Origin: Aurantibacter sp034110465
GTDB lineage: Bacteria; Bacteroidota; Bacteroidia; Flavobacteriales; Flavobacteriaceae
Length of the DNA: 64,000 nt
NCBI GenBank assembly: GCA_034110465.1
Contig: JAWUZD010000003.1
Location: 1-64,000, forward strand
Direction of reading: 5' to 3'
Every line of letters starts with the position of its first letter. Positions within the stretch are counted from its first letter, which is position 1. Shown here in pieces: positions 1 to 8,543 of this stretch. Under the pieces are notes generated by a model. It was not told where the DNA came from, did not search any database, and saw only the letters and a list, made by a program, of their open reading frames with translations. The translations under genes and the position numbers were made by a program.

Positions 1-3000
1 TGTTCCTACTGAAGAACAATTTGTTGTTATATCAGTTGCATTATAGTATACCGTTTGATTATCAATATCTATATTTAAATATGGACTTGAAGTTATTGGA
101 TTAACCTCAAGATCTGCATTTGCTTGTGTTTCATAAAAAACAACTGAAATATTTGGGTTTCCTCCTGAGATTTGAGCAATAACACTACTGAAATCAAACT
201 CTCCAAATCCATCTGCATCCGGATCACAATATTCTAATGGAGTAACCCCAGATAATCCTGGACTAGTATTAATTGTTACTACAAAACTATTCTCATCTGA
301 GCAATTTGGCGTTGTTCCTGTTTCAGAATAAACAAATAAAGTTGTTGTCGTTGTGATTACTGTTCCTGTTGTTACTAGAGTTCCTATTCCTGTTGGTCCA
401 CCAGTTGCGGTATAATAATTATTCCCTGTACTTAACGCTGGTAAAATATAACTATCACAAGAAGCTACATTACTTGGTGAGTCTGCTGTTGGTGATGTAT
501 TTATATTTACTGTGATTACAGCATCTACATTAGGACATGGTGTTACTCCTGAAACAGTATATGTAAATGTACTTGTTGTTGCTCCTACTCCTGGAGTAAA
601 CATCCCTGTTCCTGGAACAAAAGTTCCTCCTGTTCCTGTACTTTGTAGCCAAGATCCACCTGTTTCAGGTGATCCTCCTAATAAATTAAATAAATTAATA
701 GTAGTCGTATCAGTATCACATACGGTAATATTACCTGCTGTTCCAGCATCGCTTGGTGCAACAATAGTAAAGGTTACTGGTGTACGTGTACTTACACATC
801 CTGTAACACTTACTTCTGCTTCTGCATAATAGGTATATACACCTACTGCTGTGTCTGTTGGTGTATAAGTTGAACTATTTAATGCTAATGCAATTCCACC
901 TGTTGAAGTTGCGTACCAATTTAATTCATCGGCTGGTGCAGTTAAAGTGCCTACGGTTAATGCAGGTGTTGTGCTTCCAAAACAAATAGTTTCATCATTT
1001 GCTGTTGGGGCAGTTGGTAAAGTGTTATTTATCGTTACTGTTACATCATCTGTATCTGAACAACCTGTTGCTGTCTCAGTGATTGTTAATGTATACGTCG
1101 TAGTTGCTCCTACTGTTGATGTTGGATTTGAAATCGTGGCATCATCTAATCCTGTTGCTGGTGACCATGAATATGTAAAACCTGGAACACTTGCTGTTCC
1201 TACTTGAATACTCGTTGTTGTACAAGTAATCGTTCCATCCGTTCCTGCATCAGCTGTTGGTAAAGTGTTATTTATTGTTACCGTAACATCATCGGTATCT
1301 GTACAACCTGTTGCCGTCTCTGTAATTGTTAATGTATAAGTTGTTGTTGCACTTGCTGTTGATGTTGGATTTGAAATCGCGGCATCATCTAATCCTGTTG
1401 CTGGTGACCATGAATAGGTAAAGCCTGGAACACTTGCTGTTCCTACTTGAATACTCGTAGTTGTACAAGTAATCGTTCCATCTGTTCCTGCATCAGCTGT
1501 TGGTAAAGTGTTGTTTACTGTTACTGTTACATCATCCGTATCCGTACAACCTGTTGCTGTCTCTGTTATTGTTAATGTATAAGTCGTGGTTACTCCTACT
1601 GTTGATGTTGGATTTGAAATCGTTGCATCATCTAATCCTGTTACTGGTGACCATGAATAGGTAAAGCCTCCAACTGTAGCAGCTCCTACTTGAATACTCG
1701 TAGTCGTACAAGTAATCGTTCCATCTGTTCCTGCATCAGCTGTTGGTAAAGTGTTATTTACTGTTACCGTGACATCATCGGTATCCGTACAACCTGTTGC
1801 TGTCTCTGTTATTGTTAGTGTATACGTAGTCGTTGCTCCTACAGTTGATGTTGGATCTGAAATCGTTGCATCATCTAATCCTGTTGCTGGTGACCATAAA
1901 TATGTAAAGCCTCCAACTGTTGCTGCTCCTACTTGAATACTCGTAGTTGTACAAGTAATCGTTCCATCCGTTCCTGCATCGGCTACTGGTAAACCAGCAG
2001 CAACTGATACTGTTACATCATCTGTATCGGTACAACCTGTTGTTGTCTCAGTGATTGTTAATGTATACGTCGTGGTTGCTCCTACGGTTGATGTTGGATT
2101 TGAAATCGTTGCATCATCTAATCCTGTTGCTGGTGACCATGAATATGTAAAGCCTGCTACACTAGCAGCTCCTACTTGAATACTTGTTGTTGTACAAGTA
2201 ATCATTCCATCTGTTCCTGCATCGGCTGTTGGTAAAGTATTATTTACTGTTACCATTACATCATCTGTATCTGTACAACCTGTTGCTGTTTCTGTAATTG
2301 TCAACGTATAAGTCGTTGTTGCTCCTACTGTTGATGTTGGATTGGAAATCGTTGCATCATCTAATCCTGTTGCTGGTGACCATGAATAGGTAAAGCCTCC
2401 CACTGCAGCGGCTCCTACTTGAATACTTGTTGTTGTACAAGTTATCGTTCCATCTGTTCCTGCATCAGCTGTTGGTAAACCAGCAGTAACTGTTACCGTG
2501 ACATCATCTGTATCCGTACAACCTGTTGCTGTCTCTGTAATTGTTAATGTATACGTCGTGGTTGCTCCTACGGTTGATGTTGGGTTTGAAATCGTGGCAT
2601 CATCTAATCCTGTTGCTGGTGACCATGAATATGTAAAGCCTGCAACTGAGGCAGCTCCTACTTGAATACTCGTTGTTGTACAAGTAATCGTTCCATCCGT
2701 TCCTGCATCAGCTGTTGGTAAAGTGTTATTTACTGTTACCGTGACATCATCTGTATCTGTACAACCTGTTGATGTCTCTGTTATTATTAATGTATAAGTC
2801 GTGGTTGCTCCTACTGTTGATGTTGGATTTGAAATCGTGGCATCATCTAAGCCTGTTGCTGGTGACCATGAATAGGTAAAGCCTGCAACAGTTGCTGCTC
2901 CTACTTGAATGCTCGTAGTTGTACAAGTAATCGTTCCATCTGTTCCTGCATCAGCTGTTGGTAAACCAGCACTAACTGTTACTGTTACATCATCGGTATC

Positions 3001-5427
3001 CGCACAACCTGTTGCTGTCTCTGTAATTGTTAATGTATACGTAGTCGTTGCTCCTACCGTTGATGTTGGATTTGAAATCGTGGCATCATCTAATCCTGTT
3101 GCTGGTGACCATGAATAGGTAAAACCTGGAACACTTGCTGTTCCTACTTGAATACTCGTAGTTGTACAAGTAATCGTTCCATCTATTCCTGCATCAGCTG
3201 TTGGTAAAGTGTTATTTACTGTTACTGTTACATCATCGGTATCCGTACAACCTGTTGCTGTCTCTGTTATTGTTAATGTATATGTCGTTGTTGCTCCTAC
3301 TGTTGATGTTGGATCTGAAATCGTTGCATCATCTAATCCTGTTGCTGGTGACCATGAATATGTAAAGCCTCCAACACTCGCGGCTCCTACTTGAATACTT
3401 GTTGTTGTACAAGTAATCGTTCCGTCCGTTCCTGCATCAGCTGTTGGGAATGCATTAATTGTAATTGTACCAGTTTCAGTCAAATTAGGTGTACAACCAA
3501 CTGTTGTAACTGTATAATTAAAAACACCAGACACTCCAAGGTTAGGTGTACCAGATATAGTAAACGTAGTTCCAGAAAAGGCACCTGTTACTCCAGCTGG
3601 CAAACCAGAAACTGTTGCTCCGGTTGCATCTCCACCAACCGTATATTCAATATCTGCTATTGCTGTATTTTCACAAATAGGTTGTATGTTATTTCCAGTA
3701 TCTAATGTTATAATACATGAACATGAAGCATTAACTACAACATCTTGCTCGTATTCACAACCAAACTCGTCAACCACTGTTAACGTATACGTATAAGGTC
3801 CAGGAATAATAAAAGGACCAACCGTTGGTGAGTTTGTTAATTCTGTACCTTCACAAGTTGCACTACCTGGACATAAATCTGGACCTGGATCTGTAACAAC
3901 CGTACTTGTTGTAGATTGAGTTACTACAGGTACCGCACCTCCACCAGACCATGTTGCTGAAACTAAATCTGGAGTAACTGATTCTAAAGCACTATAACAT
4001 GATGCTGGAAAAGTTAATCCCCAACTATTTAAAACACCATTATCTGAAGTAATATTATCTGTAATAATTATTGTCCAAAGACCATTTAAATCTGCCCCAT
4101 CAAAAGTCGAAAAAGGATTTGTAGAATTATAAGTTATTGGTAAATAATAATCACCTGCTTCACATGCACCGGCATATACACCGCAATTTGTTGTCACAGT
4201 TGTTGAATTTCCCGTATCTGTCCAACCAACTCCACTACCATCTCCAACTACAGTATATGGCGCAACGCATCCTGGCACAATAGGATTTAAACTACTTGCA
4301 TTAACACACGTACCAAACATTGTATAAAAGCCTCCATCACCACTATCGTGTTGATCAAAAACCATTACTGTTTCTCCTGTAGGCGCTACTAATTCTATCT
4401 CTAAATCTGGCGACCAAGAATGCTCTAGCTCAAAGGATAAGACTGGATAACAACCAGGTGTTATTGTAGATCCTGCTCCAGATGTTGGAAAAAGACCTGT
4501 AAAGTCTAATGTCGATGAATAACTTACTCCTGATCCATCAGGAAGCTCTGTTATTGCTGGAGTAAATAATGGTGTAGTTTGAGTTTCTGTTTGAGAAGAA
4601 ACCACTCCCGTAAGAGATACAGAAGCCCCACAAGCAACATTATAAGTTAGAGGTGTTCCAGAAAAATCTGCTCCAGGAAAAACCCTTACCAATTTTGTTA
4701 CTGCATTAGTACTTTGACAACCATTACTATCTATAACAGATACACTTGCTAGATAAATACCTTCTGATGAAGGATAGGTATGCGTTGTTGAAGAGGTTGC
4801 TGTAGTTAAAGTTGTACCATCTCCAAAATCCCAAACATAAGAAACTACTGTTTCTGGTGCATTAGCAGTAGATCCTGAGGCATCAAAAGCTACCATTAAT
4901 GATCCTGGCGTTATTGATGTAGGTCCACAAATATCTATTGGTGTAGAATCTAAATTAGCTACAGGAACCGTACAAGGTGTAACACAACTTACAACTGCTT
5001 CCCAACCTAGATCTGTAGTACCAAAATCTGATGTAAATTCAAAAGTAATACAGCCATCTGGACTTGTAGATGTTATAGAAAATGCTCCTAATGAACCACC
5101 AAGTAATCCAGCCCCAGCTCCAGCATTAGAATTTGCATTCCAATACTCCAAATAATCATAAAGCGTTGCGCCTATTACTTCTGTTTCGAACTGAGAAAAG
5201 TTTATTTGTATTAAATCCCCTGGTGTTGATGGACAAAATGTAATTACACTGGACTCACCGTTCCCATATGAACTAGCAGGATTATTACCTGCTCCTCCAC
5301 TATCTACAAATGTACCTGAACAGGTATTGTAGGAACTGTTAGATCCATCAGTCATTGTATATGTTTGACCAAACATTAAGTTTAAACTACCTAATAAAAA
5401 TACGATCGTTAAAGTAATTTTTTTCAT
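1..5427 (-). CDS. Giant secreted multidomain repeat adhesin (5' part, truncated at the window edge)
   Basis: The reading frame is open for 1809 codons from ATG at 5427 to base 1, so the C-terminus is outside the window. Residues 1-20 form a signal peptide (MKKITLTIVFLLGSLNLMFG). A CUB-like domain follows (about 22-147), then a PKD domain (about 169-237, motif YVWDFGDGT), a proprotein-convertase P-like domain (about 329-469, motifs SPDLEIELVAPTGE and LNGLWTIIITDN), an Ig-like linker, and about ten tandem 81-residue Ig/PKD-like repeats (about 656-1409; core WSPATGLDDATIS...TTTYTLTITETATGC). More diverged Ig-like units run to the edge. This architecture is typical of flavobacterial proteins exported by T9SS and used as cell-surface adhesins, usually with a type B sorting domain at the unseen C-terminus. 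A role in gliding, adhesion or particle binding is inference. The start lies 3 bp after the stop of the small upstream gene, so the two are probably cotranscribed. Confidence 0.88.
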   Translation of the reverse strand, partial: MKKITLTIVFLLGSLNLMFGQTYTMTDGSNSSYNTCSGTFVDSGGAGNNPASSYGNGESSVITFCPSTPGDLIQINFSQFETEVIGATLYDYLEYWNANSNAGAGAGLLGGSLGAFSITSTSPDGCITFEFTSDFGTTDLGWEAVVSCVTPCTVPVANLDSTPIDICGPTSITPGSLMVAFDASGSTANAPETVVSYVWDFGDGTTLTTATSSTTHTYPSSEGIYLASVSVIDSNGCQSTNAVTKLVRVFPGADFSGTPLTYNVACGASVSLTGVVSSQTETQTTPLFTPAITELPDGSGVSYSSTLDFTGLFPTSGAGSTITPGCYPVLSFELEHSWSPDLEIELVAPTGETVMVFDQHDSGDGGFYTMFGTCVNASSLNPIVPGCVAPYTVVGDGSGVGWTDTGNSTTVTTNCGVYAGACEAGDYYLPITYNSTNPFSTFDGADLNGLWTIIITDNITSDNGVLNSWGLTFPASCYSALESVTPDLVSATWSGGGAVPVVTQSTTSTVVTDPGPDLCPGSATCEGTELTNSPTVGPFIIPGPYTYTLTVVDEFGCEYEQDVVVNASCSCIITLDTGNNIQPICENTAIADIEYTVGGDATGATVSGLPAGVTGAFSGTTFTISGTPNLGVSGVFNYTVTTVGCTPNLTETGTITINAFPTADAGTDGTITCTTTSIQVGAASVGGFTYSWSPATGLDDATISDPTSTVGATTTYTLTITETATGCTDTDDVTVTVNNTLPTADAGIDGTITCTTTSIQVGTASVPGFTYSWSPATGLDDATISNPTSTVGATTTYTLTITETATGCADTDDVTVTVSAGLPTADAGTDGTITCTTTSIQVGAATVAGFTYSWSPATGLDDATISNPTSTVGATTTYTLIITETSTGCTDTDDVTVTVNNTLPTADAGTDGTITCTTTSIQVGAASVAGFTYSWSPATGLDDATISNPTSTVGATTTYTLTITETATGCTDTDDVTVTVTAGLPTADAGTDGTITCTTTSIQVGAAAVGGFTYSWSPATGLDDATISNPTSTVGATTTYTLTITETATGCTDTDDVMVTVNNTLPTADAGTDGMITCTTTSIQVGAASVAGFTYSWSPATGLDDATISNPTSTVGATTTYTLTITETTTGCTDTDDVTVSVAAGLPVADAGTDGTITCTTTSIQVGAATVGGFTYLWSPATGLDDATISDPTSTVGATTTYTLTITETATGCTDTDDVTVTVNNTLPTADAGTDGTITCTTTSIQVGAATVGGFTYSWSPVTGLDDATISNPTSTVGVTTTYTLTITETATGCTDTDDVTVTVNNTLPTADAGTDGTITCTTTSIQVGTASVPGFTYSWSPATGLDDAAISNPTSTASATTTYTLTITETATGCTDTDDVTVTINNTLPTADAGTDGTITCTTTSIQVGTASVPGFTYSWSPATGLDDATISNPTSTVGATTTYTLTITETATGCSDTDDVTVTINNTLPTAPTANDETICFGSTTPALTVGTLTAPADELNWYATSTGGIALALNSSTYTPTDTAVGVYTYYAEAEVSVTGCVSTRTPVTFTIVAPSDAGTAGNITVCDTDTTTINLFNLLGGSPETGGSWLQSTGTGGTFVPGTGMFTPGVGATTSTFTYTVSGVTPCPNVDAVITVNINTSPTADSPSNVASCDSYILPALSTGNNYYTATGGPTGIGTLVTTGTVITTTTTLFVYSETGTTPNCSDENSFVVTINTSPGLSGVTPLEYCDPDADGFGEFDFSSVIAQISGGNPNISVVFYETQANADLEVNPITSSPYLNIDIDNQTVYYNATDITTNCSSVGT
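1010..3460 (-). repeat. Ten tandem copies of a 243-bp coding repeat
   Basis: Inside the adhesin gene a block recurs with an exact 243-bp period. The plus-strand landmark TACTTGAATAC or a close variant starts at 1201, 1444, 1687, 1930, 2173, 2416, 2659, 2902, 3145 and 3388. The copies differ by scattered substitutions and keep frame (81 codons). A tenth core lies below 1201 and diverges near 1010; the top end fades near 3460. The block looks richer in G+C than its surroundings. Equal spacing and high identity suggest recent duplication or gene conversion. Confidence 0.95.
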
Positions 5428-5430
5428 AAT

Positions 5431-5832
5431 TTATTTTATTAGGGTTAATTGTTTTTTTAAATCTTGATCATATATATATATGTACCACAACTCATTTACC
5501 GTAAAGGATTTTTTAACCTTGTTCGATAAACAATTAAAATAATCTTTTGCGTCTGAATAATAATTAAACGCCTTAAGGTCCTTACTCTTTAGAGAAGCAA
5601 GCTCTTGATCGTTAAATTTTAAATAGTTATTTTCTACAACTAAATTTAAATTTTGATTTAATTTATAGCTATAATCTATTTTTTTGTATTGTTTTATTGA
5701 AAACTTTGCTCCAGGAGGCAAATTAAATTGACTACCAGAAACATCTGATTGAGAGTATGAGAATTGCATTAAAAAACATAGTACAAAGGCAAAGAAGTAC
5801 TTGTTAAGTTTATTAGTTTGAAAAATAGTCAT
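5431..5832 (-). CDS. Small exported protein of unknown function
   Basis: 133 residues. The N-terminus (about 1-28) is a signal peptide: basic NKLNK, a hydrophobic stretch YFFAFVLCFLMQFSYS, then Q at the likely cleavage point. The mature part is rich in Lys, Tyr, Leu and Asn, has one Cys and no domain I recognise. The stop is 3 bp before the start of the giant adhesin, with no terminator between them, so the two are probably one transcript. It might be an accessory or periplasmic partner of the adhesin, but that rests on position only. Confidence 0.7.
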   Translation of the reverse strand: MTIFQTNKLNKYFFAFVLCFLMQFSYSQSDVSGSQFNLPPGAKFSIKQYKKIDYSYKLNQNLNLVVENNYLKFNDQELASLKSKDLKAFNYYSDAKDYFNCLSNKVKKSFTVNELWYIYIYDQDLKKQLTLIK

Positions 5833-5964
5833 AAGTGTTTTATGTTAACAAATGTTAATTATTTGTAAAAAAACATAAATATATTAAGAATCACAACAAA
5901 AAAGAAGTCTGTATATCGTGATTACAACACCATTAATCGAATAAATAATTAGACATTCTTTTGT

Positions 5965-6240
5965 TTAAACAATTTCCGCACTTAATCCGGCAGAAAGCAA
6001 TAATGAACACTTAGGCCTCAAATCCTTCAAAACACCTGTTTTCACAACACACTTTCCTTTATAATGCACTAATAATGCACATTGCTCTGCTTGCTCTGAA
6101 GTATGTTCACAAACATCGACTAAAGTATCTATTACGTGGTCAAACGTATTAACATCATCATTATACAAGACTATTTCGTTGTTTTTAACGGTATGTTTTT
6201 TTATACTAATTTTAATTTTAACCTTCTCTTTAACACTCAT
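5965..6240 (-). CDS. clpS: ATP-dependent Clp protease adaptor ClpS
   Basis: 91 residues, normal for the family. ClpS delivers N-degron proteins to the ClpA/ClpC unfoldase. The core motif VLYNDDVNTFDHVIDTLVDVC matches the conserved ClpS 'NDD.nt.d.V' substrate-pocket segment, and the following EQAEQCALLVHYKGKCVVKTG matches the 'A.....vH..G......G' helix and strand. It lies 22 bp downstream of prmA on the same strand, a common pairing in Bacteroidota. The unknown exported gene and adhesin lie downstream after a 130-bp gap that holds only a weak hairpin. Confidence 0.93.
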   Translation of the reverse strand: MSVKEKVKIKISIKKHTVKNNEIVLYNDDVNTFDHVIDTLVDVCEHTSEQAEQCALLVHYKGKCVVKTGVLKDLRPKCSLLLSAGLSAEIV

Positions 6241-6262
6241 AATAAAGCTTTTAGCTAAGATA

Positions 6263-7099
6263 TTAATTTTTTAAATGTAATGCAACCCAATTATTTCGCT
6301 CCAACTGATTAAAAACCACTAATCCGTATTTTTTGCATTCTTTTTCAATAATAGAAATATCTTCGGTATAGAATCCACTTAAAAATAAATCAGCTTCTTT
6401 AGTTAAACAAGATGCGTATTTTTCAATATCATTTAACAATATATTTCTATTAATATTTGCAATAATTGTATTGAATTTCTTGCCTTTTAAAAGTGACGCT
6501 TCTCCTTCAAAAACTTGGATGTTTTTACAGTTATTACGCTCTACATTTTCTAAGCTATTTAAGTAACACCAATTGTCTATATCTATAGCTTCTAGTTTTG
6601 TTGCACCTCGCATTTCGGCAAGAATAGCCAAAACTCCTGTTCCGCAACCCATATCTAAAACTGATTTATTTGTAAAATCATTTTTAAGGATATGCTGAAT
6701 CATCATATGTGTAGTTTCGTGATGACCTGTTCCAAAACTCATTTTTGGCTCAATAATAATATCGTATTTAGTATCGAATCTGTCATGAAATGGCGCTCTA
6801 ACTGCACATTGGTTATCTACAACGATTGGATTAAAGTTTTTTTCCCATTCTTTATTCCAATTGGTTTGCTCTATCTGATCTGATGTAAATGTAATTTTAA
6901 ATTCGTCTGATTTTAATATTTGAATATTATCTAAAATAGTATCGTAATATTCCTCTTTTTGAATATATGCTGTTACGCCATCTTCGGTTTCTACAAAACT
7001 TTCAAATCCTGCGTAACCTAATTCTGCTATAAGAATTTCCACTCCTGGTTGTAATGGTGAGACTTTAAAATAATAACCTAAATATATAATGTTTGACAT
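6263..7099 (-). CDS. prmA: Ribosomal protein L11 methyltransferase PrmA
   Basis: 278 residues. PrmA uses S-adenosylmethionine to trimethylate ribosomal protein L11 in the cytoplasm. The SAM-binding motif I is VLDMGCGTGVLAILAEMRGA (about 148-167), followed by acidic AIDIDNW; the post-motif is NINRNILL (the N-[IL]-x-R/x-x-[IL] region of PrmA). Upstream, KMSFGTGHHETT (about 118-129) is the characteristic 'FGTG.H.TT' PrmA loop. The small N-terminal substrate-binding domain is present, somewhat shorter than in proteobacterial PrmA, as is usual in this phylum. Cotranscribed with clpS. Confidence 0.94.
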   Translation of the reverse strand: MSNIIYLGYYFKVSPLQPGVEILIAELGYAGFESFVETEDGVTAYIQKEEYYDTILDNIQILKSDEFKITFTSDQIEQTNWNKEWEKNFNPIVVDNQCAVRAPFHDRFDTKYDIIIEPKMSFGTGHHETTHMMIQHILKNDFTNKSVLDMGCGTGVLAILAEMRGATKLEAIDIDNWCYLNSLENVERNNCKNIQVFEGEASLLKGKKFNTIIANINRNILLNDIEKYASCLTKEADLFLSGFYTEDISIIEKECKKYGLVVFNQLERNNWVALHLKN

Positions 7100-7236
7100 T
7101 TTTTAATTTTTAAACTACTTATACTTTAATTAACTTAACTTGGGTTTAAACACTTGCGTTAGTAATTGAACAATTGTTGGAGCTCTTTCTTTTTTTTAGA
7201 TTTATGAAAAAATAAAAGCGACTTGTAAAAGCACGA

Positions 7237-7257
7237 CTCCAACTTTTTCTGTTGGAG
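7237..7257. other. Short perfect hairpin between tpiA and prmA
   Basis: CTCCAAC (7237-7243), a 7-nt loop and GTTGGAG (7251-7257). There is no U-tract next to it, so it is not a convincing terminator. The 180-bp gap has no ORF. The hairpin may be an mRNA processing or stability element, but its function is unknown. Confidence 0.4.
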
Positions 7258-7279
7258 AAACGCCATTAATACTAATAAC

Positions 7280-8029
7280 CTAAAATGCGTTTACTATAGC
7301 AAAGAAATCTTCTGCATTTAATGCTGCTCCACCTATTAATCCGCCATCTACATCTGGTTTAGAAAAAATTTCTTGCGCGTTATTTGGCTTTACAGAACCA
7401 CCATAAAGTATAGACATATTTTCTGCCACTTTGTTTCCGTAGGTATTATTTAAGGTTTCACGGATAAACTTGTGCATATCTTGCGCTTGTTCTGGACTTG
7501 CAGTTTCGCCAGTTCCAATTGCCCAAACTGGCTCGTATGCTAAAACTATATTTTTAAATACTGAGGCATCTAAATGAAATAATCCATTCTTGATTTGAGA
7601 AGCAACTACAGCTTCTTGGTTTCCAGCTTTTCTATCTAACAATTCTTCTCCAAAACAGAAAATAACACGTAAATCTGCTGCTAATGCTGCACCTACTTTT
7701 TGTGCTAATATTTGGTCTGTTTCACCAAAATATGCACGACGTTCGCTATGCCCTAAAATTACAGTTTGAATTCCAACACTTTTTAACATTGAAGCACTAA
7801 CTTCTCCTGTATAAGCACCATTTTTTGCAAAGTGCATATTTTGAGCAACTACTTCTATTGATGTGTTTTTTAAAGCATTAAAAGCTGAATATAAATTTGT
7901 AAATGCTGGCGCTATCATTACCTCTGCATTTCCTGTGTTTTTCTGATGTTTTAAATCAGATATTAAAGCTTCTGTTTGCGATAAATCGTTATTCATTTTC
8001 CAGTTTCCTGCTACAATATTTTTTCTCAT
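7280..8029 (-). CDS. tpiA: Triose-phosphate isomerase
   Basis: 249 residues, the usual length. It interconverts dihydroxyacetone phosphate and glyceraldehyde 3-phosphate in glycolysis and gluconeogenesis. Visible motifs are GNWKMN near the N-terminus (catalytic Lys), ILGHSERR (catalytic His), AYEPVWAIGTG (catalytic Glu plus the flexible loop 6) and ILYGGSV (phosphate binding). All key residues are present. It starts 2 bp after the TlpA-like lipoprotein stop, so the two are cotranscribed. Confidence 0.97.
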   Translation of the reverse strand: MRKNIVAGNWKMNNDLSQTEALISDLKHQKNTGNAEVMIAPAFTNLYSAFNALKNTSIEVVAQNMHFAKNGAYTGEVSASMLKSVGIQTVILGHSERRAYFGETDQILAQKVGAALAADLRVIFCFGEELLDRKAGNQEAVVASQIKNGLFHLDASVFKNIVLAYEPVWAIGTGETASPEQAQDMHKFIRETLNNTYGNKVAENMSILYGGSVKPNNAQEIFSKPDVDGGLIGGAALNAEDFFAIVNAF

Positions 8030-8031
8030 AA

Positions 8032-8529
8032 TTATTGAGGTTTTAATGCGTTATTTATGTTTTTATCTTCTGCTGATACAGCATTAAAAACAGTAATATT
8101 TTGATTTTTATCGACAACTAAATAGCGTGGAATCCAGTCTAAATCTAGAAACGAGCCAAAAGCGCCTTTCCAACCAGATTGCATATAATAATGGTCGCCT
8201 TTTATGTTATGTTTTTCTATTCCTTTTTTCCAACTTGGAATTTTCTTATCCAAAGACAAAAATACATAATCTGCCTCAGGAAATTGTGCTTGTAAAGTTT
8301 TTACTTTTGGCAATCCTTTTAAGCAATCGCCGCACCAAGAAGCCCAAACATCTATAACTACAATTTTTCCTTTGTGTTTATTTAGAATGTCTTGAAATGT
8401 AATTTTAGCATCATCAACTTTTAAGAATACATCTTTTAATGCTTCTGCTGAAAATACTATTGGTTCTACTTGTGCTTTACAGCTTGAGAACGTTAATACT
8501 ATTAGTAATAGGTAGATGTATTTTTTCAT
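8032..8529 (-). CDS. TlpA/ResA-like thioredoxin-fold lipoprotein
   Basis: 165 residues. The lipoprotein signal MKKYIYLLLIVLTFSSCKAQ places the lipidated Cys at residue 18 (lipobox FSSC). The thioredoxin fold carries the active site ASWCGDCLKGLP (WCGDC instead of the commoner WCxPC), and the cis-Pro region follows as WIPRYLVVDKNQ. The likely role is disulphide reduction or thiol-based redox work at the cell envelope. It sits between the ABC permease (14 bp) and tpiA (2 bp) in one minus-strand transcript. Substrate unknown. Confidence 0.85.
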   Translation of the reverse strand: MKKYIYLLLIVLTFSSCKAQVEPIVFSAEALKDVFLKVDDAKITFQDILNKHKGKIVVIDVWASWCGDCLKGLPKVKTLQAQFPEADYVFLSLDKKIPSWKKGIEKHNIKGDHYYMQSGWKGAFGSFLDLDWIPRYLVVDKNQNITVFNAVSAEDKNINNALKPQ

Positions 8530-8543
8530 AATTTTTAAGTTTT

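Noticed and set aside
1010..3460. CRISPR-like regular repetition
   Set aside because: Units are 243 bp, contiguous without spacers and in coding frame, so they are protein repeats.
512..3705. Several plus-strand ORFs of 61-105 codons across the repeat block
   Set aside because: They are antisense shadows of the adhesin repeats: the same ORF recurs with the 243-bp period, and the minus frame is open throughout.
5889..5923. AATCAC...GTGATT hairpin downstream of clpS as a terminator
   Set aside because: Only six pairs with a long loop and no T-run; not supported.
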